64,000 nt of DNA from Mucilaginibacter ginsenosidivorax (GCF_007971525.1 NZ_CP042437.1:2170001-2234000); one strand, 5' to 3'. Positions 8,115 through 16,641 are shown, numbered from the stretch's first letter. Made by a program: numbers and translations. Notes: generated by a model not told the origin, from the sequence alone.

Positions 8115-10141
8115 TAAATAAAAAACCCTACGGCAAGGTCAATTAATTTAATACCGATAAATGGTATCAGTATACCACCCAGGCCGTATATCAACAGGTT
8201 ACGGCGTAACAATGCGCTTGCACCTATAGGTTTGTATTCCACACCGCGTAAGGCCAATGGTATAAGCAGCGGGATAATGATGGCGTTAAATATTACTGCC
8301 GATAATATGGCCGATTCCGGGCTGTGCAATGCCATGATGTTCAGCGCTCTTAATGATGGTATAGATACCATAAATAAGGCCGGAACAATAGCAAAGTACT
8401 TGGCTACGTCGTTAGCTATCGAGAAGGTGGTAAGTGTGCCGCGGGTCATCAGCAATTGTTTTCCAATTTCTACAATCTCAATCAGCTTGGTTGGGTCGTT
8501 ATCCAAATCAACCATGTTACCGGCTTCCTTGGCAGCCTGGGTACCGCTGTTCATGGCCACGCCAACATCGGCCTGGGCTAAGGCCGGGGCATCGTTTGTA
8601 CCATCGCCCATCATGGCTACCAGTTTGCCGCCTTGCTGCTCTTTTTTAATGTAGTTCATTTTATCCTCGGGCTTGGCCTCGGCAATAAAATCGTCCACAC
8701 CTGCTTTTTCGGCAATAAATTTGGCAGTTAATGGGTTATCACCGGTAACCATTACTGTTTTAACGCCCATTTTACGCAGGCGGTCAAAACGTTCGGCAAT
8801 GCCGGGTTTAATAATATCCTGTAATTCAATTACCCCCATTATCTCTTCATTTTGTGATACTACCAGCGGTGTACCACCATTTGACGAGATCTTTTTAACG
8901 TTATCCTCAACCTCGGTTGGGAAAGGGTGACCAGCCTTTAAGGCAATGTTACGGATGGAATCAAAAGCACCTTTACGGATGCGTAAACCATCGGGCGTAT
9001 CCAAACCGCTTGAGCGGGTTTCGGCGGTAAATTTGATAAATACCGAATTGGCAGGCGCTACAACTTTAGGTAAGGTTTTATCCTCGTTGGCAAGTTCCAC
9101 TATCGATTTACCTTCGGGGGTTTCATCGGCCAGTGAGCTTAATACACAGGCGGCTACAAAGCTGGCGTTGCTAACACCTGTGGCAGGATAAAAATTGGTT
9201 GCCTTACGGTTACCAATAGTAATGGTACCTGTTTTATCTAATAACAAGGTATCCAAATCGCCTGCAGTTTCAACTGCTTTACCACTTTTGGTTATCACGT
9301 TTGCACGTAACGCCCTATCCATCCCGGCAATACCGATGGCCGATAACAGGCCACCGATAGTGGTTGGGATAAGACAAACAAATAGTGAGATGAATGCAGC
9401 TATTGTTATTGGGGTATTTGAATAATCGCCAAATGGTTTCAGGGTTACGCAAACAATAACAAATATGAGCGTAAAGCCTGCAAGCAGGATAGTTAAAGCT
9501 ATCTCGTTTGGTGTTTTCTGGCGCGATGCACCTTCAACCAACGCAATCATCTTATCCAAAAAGCTTTCACCGGGCTGGGTGGTTACCATTACTTTGATCT
9601 TATCAGATAAAACCTTGGTACCACCTGTTACAGATGATTTATCACCGCCAGATTCACGGATAACCGGGGCAGATTCGCCTGTAATGGCCGATTCATCAAT
9701 GGTAGCAATACCTTCAATGATCTCGCCATCGGTAGGGATATTATCGCCTGTTTCGCAGATAAACACATCGCCTTTTTTTAACTGGCTCGACATTACCATG
9801 GTTTCCTTACCGTTAACCAGTAAGCGTGCCGGAGTTTCCTCGCGGGTTTTGCGCAAGCTTTCGGCCTGGGCTTTACCACGTGCTTCGGCAATAGCTTCGG
9901 CAAAGTTGGCAAACAGTACAGTTAATAACAGTACCAAAAACACGGTGAAGTTATAGGCAAAGCTGCCCTGGCCTTTATTTGCAAAGGAAAATATAGTTAC
10001 TATAAGCATTACTGCCGTTCCTATTTCAACGGTAAACATAACCGGGTTACGGAACAGTATGCGTGGGTTTAGTTTGATGAACGACTGCTTAAAAGCCTCC
10101 TTCATCTGATCGCCCTGGAATAATGTATTTGAGGTTTTCAT
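8114..10141 (-). CDS. kdpB: K+-transporting P-type ATPase subunit KdpB
   Basis: 675-residue catalytic subunit of the Kdp high-affinity potassium pump in the inner membrane. Landmarks: TM helices near 35-55 and 62-82, actuator-domain TGES at 154-157, phosphorylation site Asp302 in LDKTGTIT, the nucleotide-binding domain, then [10 protein letters not shown] and the hinge [16 protein letters not shown]. The Ser of TGES is the site of inhibitory phosphorylation in the E. coli enzyme and is conserved here. Length and motif order are standard. It lies between kdpA (109 bp upstream) and kdpC, with repeat elements in both gaps. Confidence 0.97.
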   Translation of the reverse strand: MKTSNTLFQGDQMKEAFKQSFIKLNPRILFRNPVMFTVEIGTAVMLIVTIFSFANKGQGSFAYNFTVFLVLLLTVLFANFAEAIAEARGKAQAESLRKTREETPARLLVNGKETMVMSSQLKKGDVFICETGDNIPTDGEIIEGIATIDESAITGESAPVIRESGGDKSSVTGGTKVLSDKIKVMVTTQPGESFLDKMIALVEGASRQKTPNEIALTILLAGFTLIFVIVCVTLKPFGDYSNTPITIAAFISLFVCLIPTTIGGLLSAIGIAGMDRALRANVITKSGKAVETAGDLDTLLLDKTGTITIGNRKATNFYPATGVSNASFVAACVLSSLADETPEGKSIVELANEDKTLPKVVAPANSVFIKFTAETRSSGLDTPDGLRIRKGAFDSIRNIALKAGHPFPTEVEDNVKKISSNGGTPLVVSQNEEIMGVIELQDIIKPGIAERFDRLRKMGVKTVMVTGDNPLTAKFIAEKAGVDDFIAEAKPEDKMNYIKKEQQGGKLVAMMGDGTNDAPALAQADVGVAMNSGTQAAKEAGNMVDLDNDPTKLIEIVEIGKQLLMTRGTLTTFSIANDVAKYFAIVPALFMVSIPSLRALNIMALHSPESAILSAVIFNAIIIPLLIPLALRGVEYKPIGASALLRRNLLIYGLGGILIPFIGIKLIDLAVGFFI

Positions 10142-10164
10142 GATTTGTAAAAATTAAAAGTGCC

Positions 10165-10250
10165 AGCCCCTCCTAAATCCTCCCCGGAAGGGAAGACTTT
10201 AAAAAACTTTAATCAAAAGTCTCCCCTACCGGGGGAGATTTAGAGGGGGC
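10165..10250. repeat. Inverted-repeat element, family B, copy 3 (kdpA-kdpB gap)
   Basis: Half-elements at 10165-10200 and 10216-10250 in opposite orientation, able to fold into one long hairpin in the kdp mRNA. The kdpA stop codon occupies 10251-10253, directly against the repeat. Confidence 0.85.
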
Positions 10251-11966
10251 TTATCTCAGTGAAAAATGTTCAGCAATTGGACCTAAAGCCAGTGCAGGGA
10301 AGAATGAAAGGGCGGCTATAATTACAATTACCGCGAATATCATTAGTCCAAAAGTGGAAGTATCGCTTTTAAGTGTACCGGCAGATTCTGGAATGTATTT
10401 TTTATTGGCCAGTAAACCTGCAATAGCCAGCGGACCAATAATTGGTAAAAACCTACCCAAAATCATTACTAAACCGGTACTAAAGTTCCAGAAGATGTTA
10501 CCATCGCCTAAACCTTCAAAGCCCGAACCGTTATTTGCGGCCGATGAAGTATACTCATACAGCATTTCAGAAAAACCATGATTGCCGGGGTTGTTTAGCC
10601 ATGTTGATGGTTTTACTGCCCAATCGGCACCAGGCATGTGCACCACTACGTATGATGATACGGCTAAGCCCACCAATATGATGAATGGGTGTAATAAAGC
10701 AATCAGCGAAGCTATCTTCATTTCCCGGGCTTCAATTTTGCGGCCCAAAAACTCGGGTGTACGCCCTACCATCAGGCCCGATATAAATACCGCGATGATA
10801 ATAAAGATGTAAAAGTTAAGGAAACCAACACCCACGCCACCGTAAAAACAGTTAACCATCATACCCAGCAATTGCATACAACCTGATAACGGCATGGTAC
10901 TATCGTGCATGGAGTTTACTGAACCCGTTGATGTTACAGTAGTCATTACACTCCAGTAAGCCGAGTTGGCCGGCCCAAACCTTACCTCCTTGCCTTCCAT
11001 AGCACCAGTAGGCTGGCTAACACCCATATGGGCTATAGCTGGGTTACCGTTTAGTTCGGCATTAATGGTTGGTATCATCAGCATGAGCATCCCCAGCGTC
11101 ATCACTCCAAAAATCACATAGGCAAATTTCTTTTTGTTAAGGTAAAAGCCCAGGGCAAATACCAGCGCAACAGGTATAATAAGCTGTGCAACCAACTCAA
11201 CGGTGTTGGTTAAATAATTAGGGTTTTCAATAGGGTGGGCCGAGTTTGCACCAAACCAGCCACCACCATTTGTACCTAAGTGTTTAATAGCTACCAGGGC
11301 AGCAACGGGGCCACGGGATACATGAACGGTATCGCCCTGCATGCTGATAAAAGTATCTTTACCTGCGTAGCTGGTTGTCATGCCGTTAAAAGCGAAGATG
11401 ACGGCTATTACAAATGATATAGGTAATAATATACGGGTGATGGCTTTTACAAAGTAATCCCAAAAGTTACCCAGTTTATCGGTCACTTTATCTTTCAAGG
11501 CCCTGTACAGTACAATCAGCGCTGCAATACCTGTAGCTGCCGATACAAAGTGCAAAAACATAAACACAAAATGCTGTGTAAAGTAAGTGGCGCCGCTTTC
11601 GCCCGAGTAGTGCTGTAAGTTACAGTTTACCAAAAAGCTGATGGCGGTATTAAAGGCGGTATCGGGCGATTGGCCGGGATTTGCATCCGGGTTAAGCGGC
11701 AGGTGGCCTTGTGCCATTAAACAAACAAATGCATAAATAAGCCATACGCTATTGATAGTAAGCAGGGCAAATAAATGCTGTTTCCAGTTCATTTCCTTTT
11801 TGGTATCAATGCCGCTGAAACGAAAAATGAACCTTTCGAGCGGCGCTAAAAAGTCGAGCCAGGTTTTCTCGCCCTTAAAAATGCGGGCGATGTAACGGCC
11901 CAGGGGGATGGCTATTGCCAGCGTGAGCAGGTAGGTAAAAATTACACCTGAAATTTCAGTGTTCAT
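10251..11966 (-). CDS. kdpA: K+-transporting ATPase subunit KdpA
   Basis: 571-residue potassium-translocating subunit, related to the SKT potassium channel superfamily, with four pseudo-repeats each carrying a selectivity-filter loop. Family stretches seen are NCNLQHYSGE, LGTNGGGWFGANSAHP, TSTGSVNSMHDS and NNGSGFEGLGDGN. There are about ten hydrophobic helices. Length fits the family. The ATG at 11966 sits 12 bp downstream of the kdpF stop codon (11979-11981), as expected for the F-A-B-C order. Confidence 0.97.
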   Translation of the reverse strand: MNTEISGVIFTYLLTLAIAIPLGRYIARIFKGEKTWLDFLAPLERFIFRFSGIDTKKEMNWKQHLFALLTINSVWLIYAFVCLMAQGHLPLNPDANPGQSPDTAFNTAISFLVNCNLQHYSGESGATYFTQHFVFMFLHFVSAATGIAALIVLYRALKDKVTDKLGNFWDYFVKAITRILLPISFVIAVIFAFNGMTTSYAGKDTFISMQGDTVHVSRGPVAALVAIKHLGTNGGGWFGANSAHPIENPNYLTNTVELVAQLIIPVALVFALGFYLNKKKFAYVIFGVMTLGMLMLMIPTINAELNGNPAIAHMGVSQPTGAMEGKEVRFGPANSAYWSVMTTVTSTGSVNSMHDSTMPLSGCMQLLGMMVNCFYGGVGVGFLNFYIFIIIAVFISGLMVGRTPEFLGRKIEAREMKIASLIALLHPFIILVGLAVSSYVVVHMPGADWAVKPSTWLNNPGNHGFSEMLYEYTSSAANNGSGFEGLGDGNIFWNFSTGLVMILGRFLPIIGPLAIAGLLANKKYIPESAGTLKSDTSTFGLMIFAVIVIIAALSFFPALALGPIAEHFSLR

Positions 11967-11978
11967 GGGTTTAATAGT

Positions 11979-12056
11979 TTAAAATTTTTCGGGTTTAAGC
12001 AGCACATACACCATGTATACAAACACAGCCACTGCTACAATGAATAATGCGATCAT
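11979..12056 (-). CDS. kdpF: KdpF small membrane subunit (25 aa)
   Basis: I found this by reading the minus strand just upstream of kdpA. ATG at 12056 opens 25 codons and ends with TAA at 11979-11981. The product is one hydrophobic helix (ALFIVAVAVFVYMVYVLL) with a short KPEKF tail. KdpF of other bacteria is about 29 residues, a single TM helix, encoded immediately before kdpA, and stabilises the KdpABC complex. Position, size, hydrophobicity and the final K-P-E all agree. Confidence 0.9.
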   Translation of the reverse strand: MIALFIVAVAVFVYMVYVLLKPEKF

Positions 12057-12061
12057 GATGA

Positions 12062-12154
12062 TTAAATGTTTTCGAAGTAATTAACTGATTTGAAGAAGAT
12101 CCAGAATATGGCTATGAAGGTGGCCACATAAATAACAATCTGTAAAATATCCAT
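12062..12154 (-). CDS. 30-residue single-TM microprotein ahead of kdpF
   Basis: ATG at 12154, TAA at 12062-12064, 5 bp before the kdpF start. It begins MDILQIVIYV, continues as an aromatic hydrophobic helix (ATFIAIFWIFF) and ends in a polar KSVNYFENI tail. It has the same layout as KdpF (one TM, tiny polar tail) but a different sequence, so it is not a duplicated KdpF. Spacing suggests translational coupling and membership of the kdp operon. I do not recognise a named family. It might be a second accessory helix of the pump or a leader peptide. Confidence 0.65.
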   Translation of the reverse strand: MDILQIVIYVATFIAIFWIFFKSVNYFENI

Positions 12155-12180
12155 ACTATTAGTTTTTGCAGGAGGGTTTA

Positions 12181-12205
12181 CCAAGCAGATGCCAATAATT
12201 GGCAC
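12181..12205 (-). promoter_or_regulatory. Candidate kdp operon control site (dyad with weak sigma-54-like match)
   Basis: A perfect inverted repeat TGCCAATAATTGGCA lies at 12190-12204, 36 bases before the first ORF of the operon. Read leftward it gives TTGGCA followed by TTGG with the first G of each pair 12 bases apart. This resembles the -24/-12 sigma-54 arrangement, but -12 is T instead of C. I saw no TAnnTTTG promoter upstream on this strand. The dyad is certain; the sigma-54 reading is weak. Confidence 0.35.
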
Positions 12206-12229
12206 AACCTAACAAATAACTGATTAACA

Positions 12230-12307
12230 GATAATTATCATTGCACAACCAACAAAAACTGTTTTAATTGATGAAAATAGCCTATCATTTTGATAGTTGA
12301 TTATCAA
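12230..12307. promoter_or_regulatory. Cluster of TATCA/TGATA palindromes upstream of kdp
   Basis: Three short perfect dyads occur close together: GATAATTATC near 12230, CTATCATTTTGATAG near 12282-12296 and TTGATTATCAA near 12297-12307. They share the half-site TATCA/TGATA and lie 75-150 bp upstream of the kdp leader ORF, the usual distance for enhancer-type activator sites. No binding protein is identified. Confidence 0.35.
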
Positions 12308-12327
12308 TGTGGGAGCGGGGCGCAGAC

Positions 12328-12484
12328 GACTCACCCCGACGAGGCTGCGCCCGTCTGCCCTCTCTCCGCTTCGCGCATAGAGGGGCGAAAAAAGAAAAAG
12401 ATAAGAAAATAAAAATGAGCTTCACCCTCTTTGCGGCTTTAGCCGGAGAGAGGGTGGTCCAGCGAAGCGTAGACCGGGTGAGTC
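12328..12484. repeat. Large imperfect palindrome, family D
   Basis: The ends are GACTCACCC (12328) and GGGTGAGTC (to 12484). Inner complementary arms are CCCTCTCTCCG (about 12358) and CGGAGAGAGGG (about 12443), and the central section is A-rich. It has no credible coding content and is GC-richer than its surroundings. It separates the kdp control region from the arsR-type promoter. Only one copy is present in this window. Confidence 0.7.
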
Positions 12485-12579
12485 TTCGCCCGCGTTCATA
12501 CTAGTGCTCGTGCCCTACCCAACCCAACACTATGAAATCCCACCACTCCCTCCACTCCAAAAAATATTTTCAAAAAAAT

Positions 12580-12629
12580 ATTGCGCAATCAATCAATTGC
12601 ATTTATATTTGCAATCAATCAGTTGCAAA
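12580..12629 (+). promoter_or_regulatory. Bacteroidota promoter with two repeated operators for the ArsR-type gene
   Basis: The -7 box TATATTTG (12604-12611) matches the Bacteroidota consensus TAnnTTTG exactly. An ATTG at 12580-12583 lies 20 bases upstream as the -33 element. Two near-identical 16-bp sites, GCAATCAATCAATTGC (12585-12600) and GCAATCAATCAGTTGC (12611-12626), lie in the spacer and across the likely start of transcription. They start 26 bp apart and have dyad ends (GCAA/TTGC). This is the expected layout for autorepression by the downstream regulator. Confidence 0.75.
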
Positions 12630-12633
12630 TTAT

Positions 12634-12939
12634 ATGAGACGCGATATTTATCAAGCCATTGCCGACCCAACCCGCCGGGCCATTTTAACCCTGCTGGTAA
12701 CAGGCGCCATGACCCCCAATGCCATTGCCGAACACTTTGACAGCAGCAGGCAGGCGGTATCTAAACACATACAAATATTAACCGAGTGCGGCGCGCTGAA
12801 GCAGGAGCAACAGGGTCGCGAAATTTACTACCATTTAGAATTGAACAAGATGAAAGAAGTAGACCAATGGATAGAAGCCTTCCGCAACATGTGGACAGAC
12901 CGTTTTAACCAATTAGATAATTTATTAGATACACTGTAA
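12634..12939 (+). CDS. ArsR-family transcriptional repressor (winged helix)
   Basis: 101-residue winged-helix protein. I chose the ATG at 12634 ([18 protein letters not shown]) because family members begin with this DPTRR motif. The longer frame from 12532 would place the -7 box and both operators inside the coding region. The recognition helix is [13 protein letters not shown] and the wing is [12 protein letters not shown]. There are no metal-binding cysteines in the usual ArsR positions, so it belongs to the non-metal subgroup often paired with SRPBCC proteins. The next gene, 12 bp on, is such a protein. Autoregulation is likely. Confidence 0.9.
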   Translation: MRRDIYQAIADPTRRAILTLLVTGAMTPNAIAEHFDSSRQAVSKHIQILTECGALKQEQQGREIYYHLELNKMKEVDQWIEAFRNMWTDRFNQLDNLLDTL

Positions 12940-12951
12940 AAAACAAACACT

Positions 12952-13425
12952 ATGATCTCCTTTGAAAAAGACTTAGCAAAAAAGCAACTACACGTTGTGC
13001 GTGAATTTAAAGCGCCAATAGCAAAAGTATGGAGCGCCTGGACCGAGGCCGAACTGTTGGACAAATGGTGGGGACCAAGACCATGGAACGCCGTAACCAA
13101 AATAATGGAATTTAAACCAGGCGGCCAATGGCTGTACTCGATGGTTGGCCCCGCCGGCGAAGTACATTGGAGCAATGTACAGTTTATCACCGTAGGTACC
13201 AACACCTTTGAAGCCACCTCTTTTTTCAGCGACGAAAATGGCGTACAGGCTCCGGGCTTCTCGCCATCCAACTGGCATGTGGCCATGAAACAGGAGGGCG
13301 ATAAAACAATTGTTAACGTAACCCTCACCTTCCAATCCGAAGCAGACCTGGAGAAACTGGTAGCCATGGGCTTCCAGGGCGGCTTTACTATCGGCCTTAA
13401 CCAACTGGAAGAATTGTTGGGGTAA
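12952..13425 (+). CDS. AHSA1/SRPBCC-domain protein
   Basis: 157-residue START-like fold protein of the activator-of-Hsp90-ATPase-1-like group. These are cytoplasmic proteins with a hydrophobic ligand cavity and mostly unknown ligands. Family landmarks are VREFKAPIAKVWSAWTEAELLDKWWGP near residues 18-46, FKPGGQWLYSM, and the closing ...GFTIGLNQLEELL helix. It is co-transcribed with the ArsR-type repressor upstream, a very common pairing in Bacteroidota, and is probably the regulated target. Function beyond small-molecule binding cannot be stated. Confidence 0.88.
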   Translation: MISFEKDLAKKQLHVVREFKAPIAKVWSAWTEAELLDKWWGPRPWNAVTKIMEFKPGGQWLYSMVGPAGEVHWSNVQFITVGTNTFEATSFFSDENGVQAPGFSPSNWHVAMKQEGDKTIVNVTLTFQSEADLEKLVAMGFQGGFTIGLNQLEELLG

Positions 13426-13501
13426 TTGGTTGGATTGGGTTAGATTAAGTTGATTGAGTTAGATTGGGTTGGTTAAGTTAAGCCCTTAGCCCATTATTTA
13501 A

Positions 13502-13545
13502 AACGGTTCGTTCCTGGCTTTTTTTGAAGCCAGGAACGGGCCGTT
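13502..13545 (+). terminator. Hairpin after the AHSA1 gene
   Basis: Stem CGTTCCTGGCTT (13509-13520) pairs perfectly with AAGCCAGGAACG (13527-13538), and outer arms AACGG/CCGTT extend it. A strong stem, but the following T tract is poor (GTTGTTATG), so termination efficiency is uncertain. Confidence 0.6.
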
Positions 13546-14213
13546 GTTATGTTAATCTTTTTTGTCTGAACCTTTGATTTTTAGGATTAAAGGATAGCCA
13601 GGATTTAATTTGAATGAAGCTGTCTTGATTCTTGCCTCTTGATTCTTGATTCTTTTCCTGGTGTTGCCTGCGGCCCACGCTTTTCGCTCATACTGCGCAG
13701 GCCTTAGGCGCTTGGCCGGTATCCGCTGCAATGGTTAACGCAGGGGGGTAATTGAAATTATAAGTCTATGTAATGTCTTGGCATGCATACTGCGTAAGAA
13801 ACCACCCGGCGTTGAATATATTTGAGTTAATATCGTGAAAACCACTTGTAACTAAAAACAAAACCACTTGTAAGAAAAAAAAGCTATCGTAACTTTTTAA
13901 AGGTTATCAATGGCTTATTATTGGCGCTTTTTAGACCGAAACGTTAATTGGTTTTGCCCCCCAAGTGCCCCCCCAACTAATATTTTTCCGAATTTGAGGT
14001 AAATAGACTTTTTTTAAGTCATTAAAAATCAATTAATTAAACTTTAAATAGCTTTTTAATAAAATGTAAAATAGCCGCATTTAGTGAAAAAATTTACAAG
14101 TCGTTTTTTTGAAGCGTCTTGTTTCAGCTATAATTAATCATAAAAATAGTTACAAATGGATTTTTCCTTCCTATGAAATAATTGCGTCCATTGCAACCTA
14201 CGATCTTAAGTAA
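13546..14213. other. Gene-free stretch with repeat fragments
   Basis: Roughly 670 bases without a credible gene. It holds a TCTTGATTCTTG-type simple repeat (13622-13655; related words at 20461-20485 and 22947-22977) and a GC-rich patch of partly palindromic sequence (13660-13745). Further on are two direct copies of AAACCACTTGTAA 22 bp apart (13839-13851 and 13861-13873), with TTACAAGT in reverse orientation at 14094-14101. A C-rich motif CCCCCCAAGTGCCCCCCC lies near 13958-13975. It could be the scar of a lost mobile element, but no integrase or terminal repeat proves this. Confidence 0.5.
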
Positions 14214-15578
14214 TTATTTCACAGTGATGGCATATACCTTAGCCGGATATATGGGATTGTTGAGGTAATACGGCGTTCCGTTTTTCCAGATCGTAGCTAT
14301 GCATCCGCTGTCCGAATTATCGATCAGCGCATAGCCACTTACGCTCACATAGCCGCCCACATATACGTCATTACCGACTACAGAAATTGAATTTGCCTCG
14401 GCATCGGTACTACCGTTGGTGAGGGATACCGGTACGCCGTTTTTCCAGTATTTGGCTACCTTGCGCGATCCGTTGCTCTCGTAACCTGCAGCGTAAACAT
14501 CGTTCCCGACAACAAATACCGATTTCACATCGGCATCATGAGCACCGTCGGTAAGCGCGATGCTGACGCCGTTTTTCCAGATATAGGCAGTCGAAACGCC
14601 ATATAGTTCACTCCAGGCAACATAGATATCGCTCCCGGAAATGAAAATGGAATTTGCGGTGGAGTATCCATCCGGATGCATTGGTGTTATGGTTTCCATT
14701 TTCCCGTTTTTCCAATAACACGGCCAGTTAAATGCCACATAATCAGATGGCTGTAATCCGGTATAGCAACCAGCCATATACACATTGCTGCCAGATATGG
14801 CTATGCTGTTGGCAACGCCCCACGGCCCGGGCTGCGACAGGTAGGTGCAGGCACCATTCTTCCAGTAACAGGCCACATACTGCGAATTATATACATCCAC
14901 CGCCCGGAAGCCGGCAACATATACATCGCTTCCATTAACAGCGATGGCATTACCCGTGCTCCAGTTCAATCCTTCATACAATACCGTTTCAGCATTGTTT
15001 TTCCAGTAGCGTGCCGTTTCGATAGCACCGCTGTTATAGTTCCAACCGGCAACATATACATCGGTATCCATTACGGCAATGCCTAAGCCCTCACCGAAAG
15101 CCTGGTACCCGTCGACATAGTGCCCGTTGCTATTCTTCCAGATCATGATGAGCGAATTACTGTTTGCCTTTGTACGCTGGTACCCGGTTGCATAAATAGT
15201 ATGCGGAAAGTGAAAATCGGGCCCGATGGCAAAGCCCTTGCTGCTTGCAACCCTTACCGGTCCCGACATGCCGTTTTGAGGGACGGCAAACGTAAGCGAA
15301 GTTGCCGTGGCCGATTTTACGACACCCGGTACACCGTTAACCATTACCGTATCGCCAGCAATCACCGTATCGAAATTTGTACCCGTAACGGTAACAATAG
15401 TGCCGCCATCACCGGTAGCCGGACTAATACCCGTAATAGTAGGCGCACCCGGCACTGCGGTGGGCGACGCTACGATGGGCGGTTGCTCCGACTGTTTCTG
15501 GCAGGATGATAAAATTATACCAGTGGCAAGACTTAATAATATAAACTTACCTGTGATTTTACTGATGAGCTGTATCAA
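14214..15578 (-). CDS. IPT/TIG-domain lipoprotein with seven WKNG-type repeats
   Basis: 454-residue surface or periplasmic lipoprotein. The lipobox LSSC places the lipidated residue at Cys26. A proline-rich linker leads to an IPT/TIG immunoglobulin-like domain (about 46-125). The rest (about 128-454) is seven repeats of about 45 residues, each with GSDVYVAG followed by YWKNG or IWKNG, which suggests a seven-bladed beta-propeller. Similar repeats occur in Bacteroidota proteins of unknown function. No catalytic motif is visible, and the gene stands alone on its strand. A binding or adhesion role is only a guess. Confidence 0.8.
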   Translation of the reverse strand: MIQLISKITGKFILLSLATGIILSSCQKQSEQPPIVASPTAVPGAPTITGISPATGDGGTIVTVTGTNFDTVIAGDTVMVNGVPGVVKSATATSLTFAVPQNGMSGPVRVASSKGFAIGPDFHFPHTIYATGYQRTKANSNSLIMIWKNSNGHYVDGYQAFGEGLGIAVMDTDVYVAGWNYNSGAIETARYWKNNAETVLYEGLNWSTGNAIAVNGSDVYVAGFRAVDVYNSQYVACYWKNGACTYLSQPGPWGVANSIAISGSNVYMAGCYTGLQPSDYVAFNWPCYWKNGKMETITPMHPDGYSTANSIFISGSDIYVAWSELYGVSTAYIWKNGVSIALTDGAHDADVKSVFVVGNDVYAAGYESNGSRKVAKYWKNGVPVSLTNGSTDAEANSISVVGNDVYVGGYVSVSGYALIDNSDSGCIATIWKNGTPYYLNNPIYPAKVYAITVK

Positions 15579-16117
15579 TGCTATTGGTTTATGATCAATA
15601 AAGATAGTGATATATTGATTATTAAATAACCATAGTTAATAAGACGGCTTACGCAAATTCAAAAAAAATCATGTCCCTGTAACCGAACTTTCTTGCTACC
15701 GCGAGGTTAGCGATAGCGTACCACGTTTTACCACGAGTTTAAAACTCGCGGCAGCGGCGGACTTACTGACTATTAATATCAAACTACCGTCATTGAGGTA
15801 CGAAACAATCCCCTACATGCTAAGTCCCACATAGTTCGGGATTGCTTCGTACCTCACTATGACGGTGGTTTAGGGCATTGGTTTGACTATATTCACTGCA
15901 CGTCTAACATATTTTTTCTGATTTTACCTGATGCTCACTCACAACTACGGTGGTTCAGGGCGTTGATCTAATTAAATTTCGTTTCTTCAGCAAGGCCTGT
16001 TGGCACACGGAAGTCACAAAACTTTGCGTCTCTGCCAGAATTTTCGTTGCAATTATATCATTACAATCGGCCTAAAAAAATCACCCCAACTGTATCATCG
16101 CCACCTATTTAAGCGTA
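15579..16117. other. Intergenic region with repeats of families A and G
   Basis: 539 bases between divergent genes. It holds the hairpin word CCACGAGTTTAAAACTCGCGG (15731-15751, family G) and the family A element listed separately. Otherwise it is AT-rich and should carry promoters for both flanking lipoprotein genes. I could not place a convincing TAnnTTTG box. Confidence 0.5.
15786..15866. repeat. Palindromic repeat, family A, short form
   Basis: Inverted repeat with ends ACCGTCAT and ATGACGGT and inner complementary words GAGGTACGAAACAATCCC and GGGATTGCTTCGTACCTC. It shares AAACTACCGTCATTG with the element at 59856-59934. Confidence 0.8.
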
Positions 16118-16126
16118 ATGGTTAAT

Positions 16127-16594
16127 ATGAAAACAAAACTTACCCTTATCAAAACCCTCGGCCTTTTGGCCGTTGTTTTAGCATTTACTTTTTCGGCCTG
16201 TAAAAAAGATGCAGGCGGAAATATTGATATTACAGGAAAATGGGCTATTCTGCAATTCCAGGGAATTCAACAATATGAATTTAAAAATGGCAACCAGTTT
16301 CAATACGATATTATAGCTACAGATTCGGTTACCAAAAAAATAATAGGGTACCGCTTCAGAGTTACAGGGAAATACAGTATCAAAAATGATTCGTTAATGA
16401 TGTTCGACCAGGTAAATTATTCAAACTCCAAAAATAGTTACGGCCCGGTAACCGAACTTATACCCGTTTCGGCCTCCAAAACCGTTGCTTACGGCCTGTC
16501 GGTAAACAGCAAAAAAAATAAACTTTCGCTCTACTTTACCTGCCCACCAAACGCCGATTGCGTGCCTTCGCCTATGGTTTTCAGTAAGCAGTAG
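16127..16594 (+). CDS. Small lipoprotein, lipocalin-like, function unknown
   Basis: 155 residues from the ATG at 16127 (MKTKLTLIKTL); an in-frame ATG nine bases earlier is possible. The signal peptide ends in a lipobox FSAC, so the mature protein is lipidated. The body starts ITGKWAILQFQG and alternates beta strands with charged turns (VTGKYSIKNDSLMMFDQ), a pattern typical of lipocalin-like Bacteroidota lipoproteins that measure or bind small molecules. Two extra cysteines near the C-terminus (TCPPNADC) could form a disulfide. No neighbour gives context. Confidence 0.65.
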   Translation: MKTKLTLIKTLGLLAVVLAFTFSACKKDAGGNIDITGKWAILQFQGIQQYEFKNGNQFQYDIIATDSVTKKIIGYRFRVTGKYSIKNDSLMMFDQVNYSNSKNSYGPVTELIPVSASKTVAYGLSVNSKKNKLSLYFTCPPNADCVPSPMVFSKQ

Positions 16595-16641
16595 GGGTAT
16601 TGTGGGTTATAAACTTCACTATTCAGTTGAAACCATATTTG

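Noticed and set aside
9465..9956. 163-residue plus-strand frame
   Set aside because: Shadow of kdpB; the minus strand has the P-type ATPase motifs.
12181..12205. Confident sigma-54 promoter call for kdp
   Set aside because: The -12 half is TTGGT rather than TTGC(A/T), so it is reported only as a weak candidate.
12307..12504. 65-residue arginine-rich frame
   Set aside because: Falls inside the family D palindrome; low-complexity and no initiation context.
12828..13404. Two overlapping minus-strand frames of 138 and 179 residues
   Set aside because: Antisense to the ArsR-type and AHSA1 genes, which have good family matches on the plus strand.
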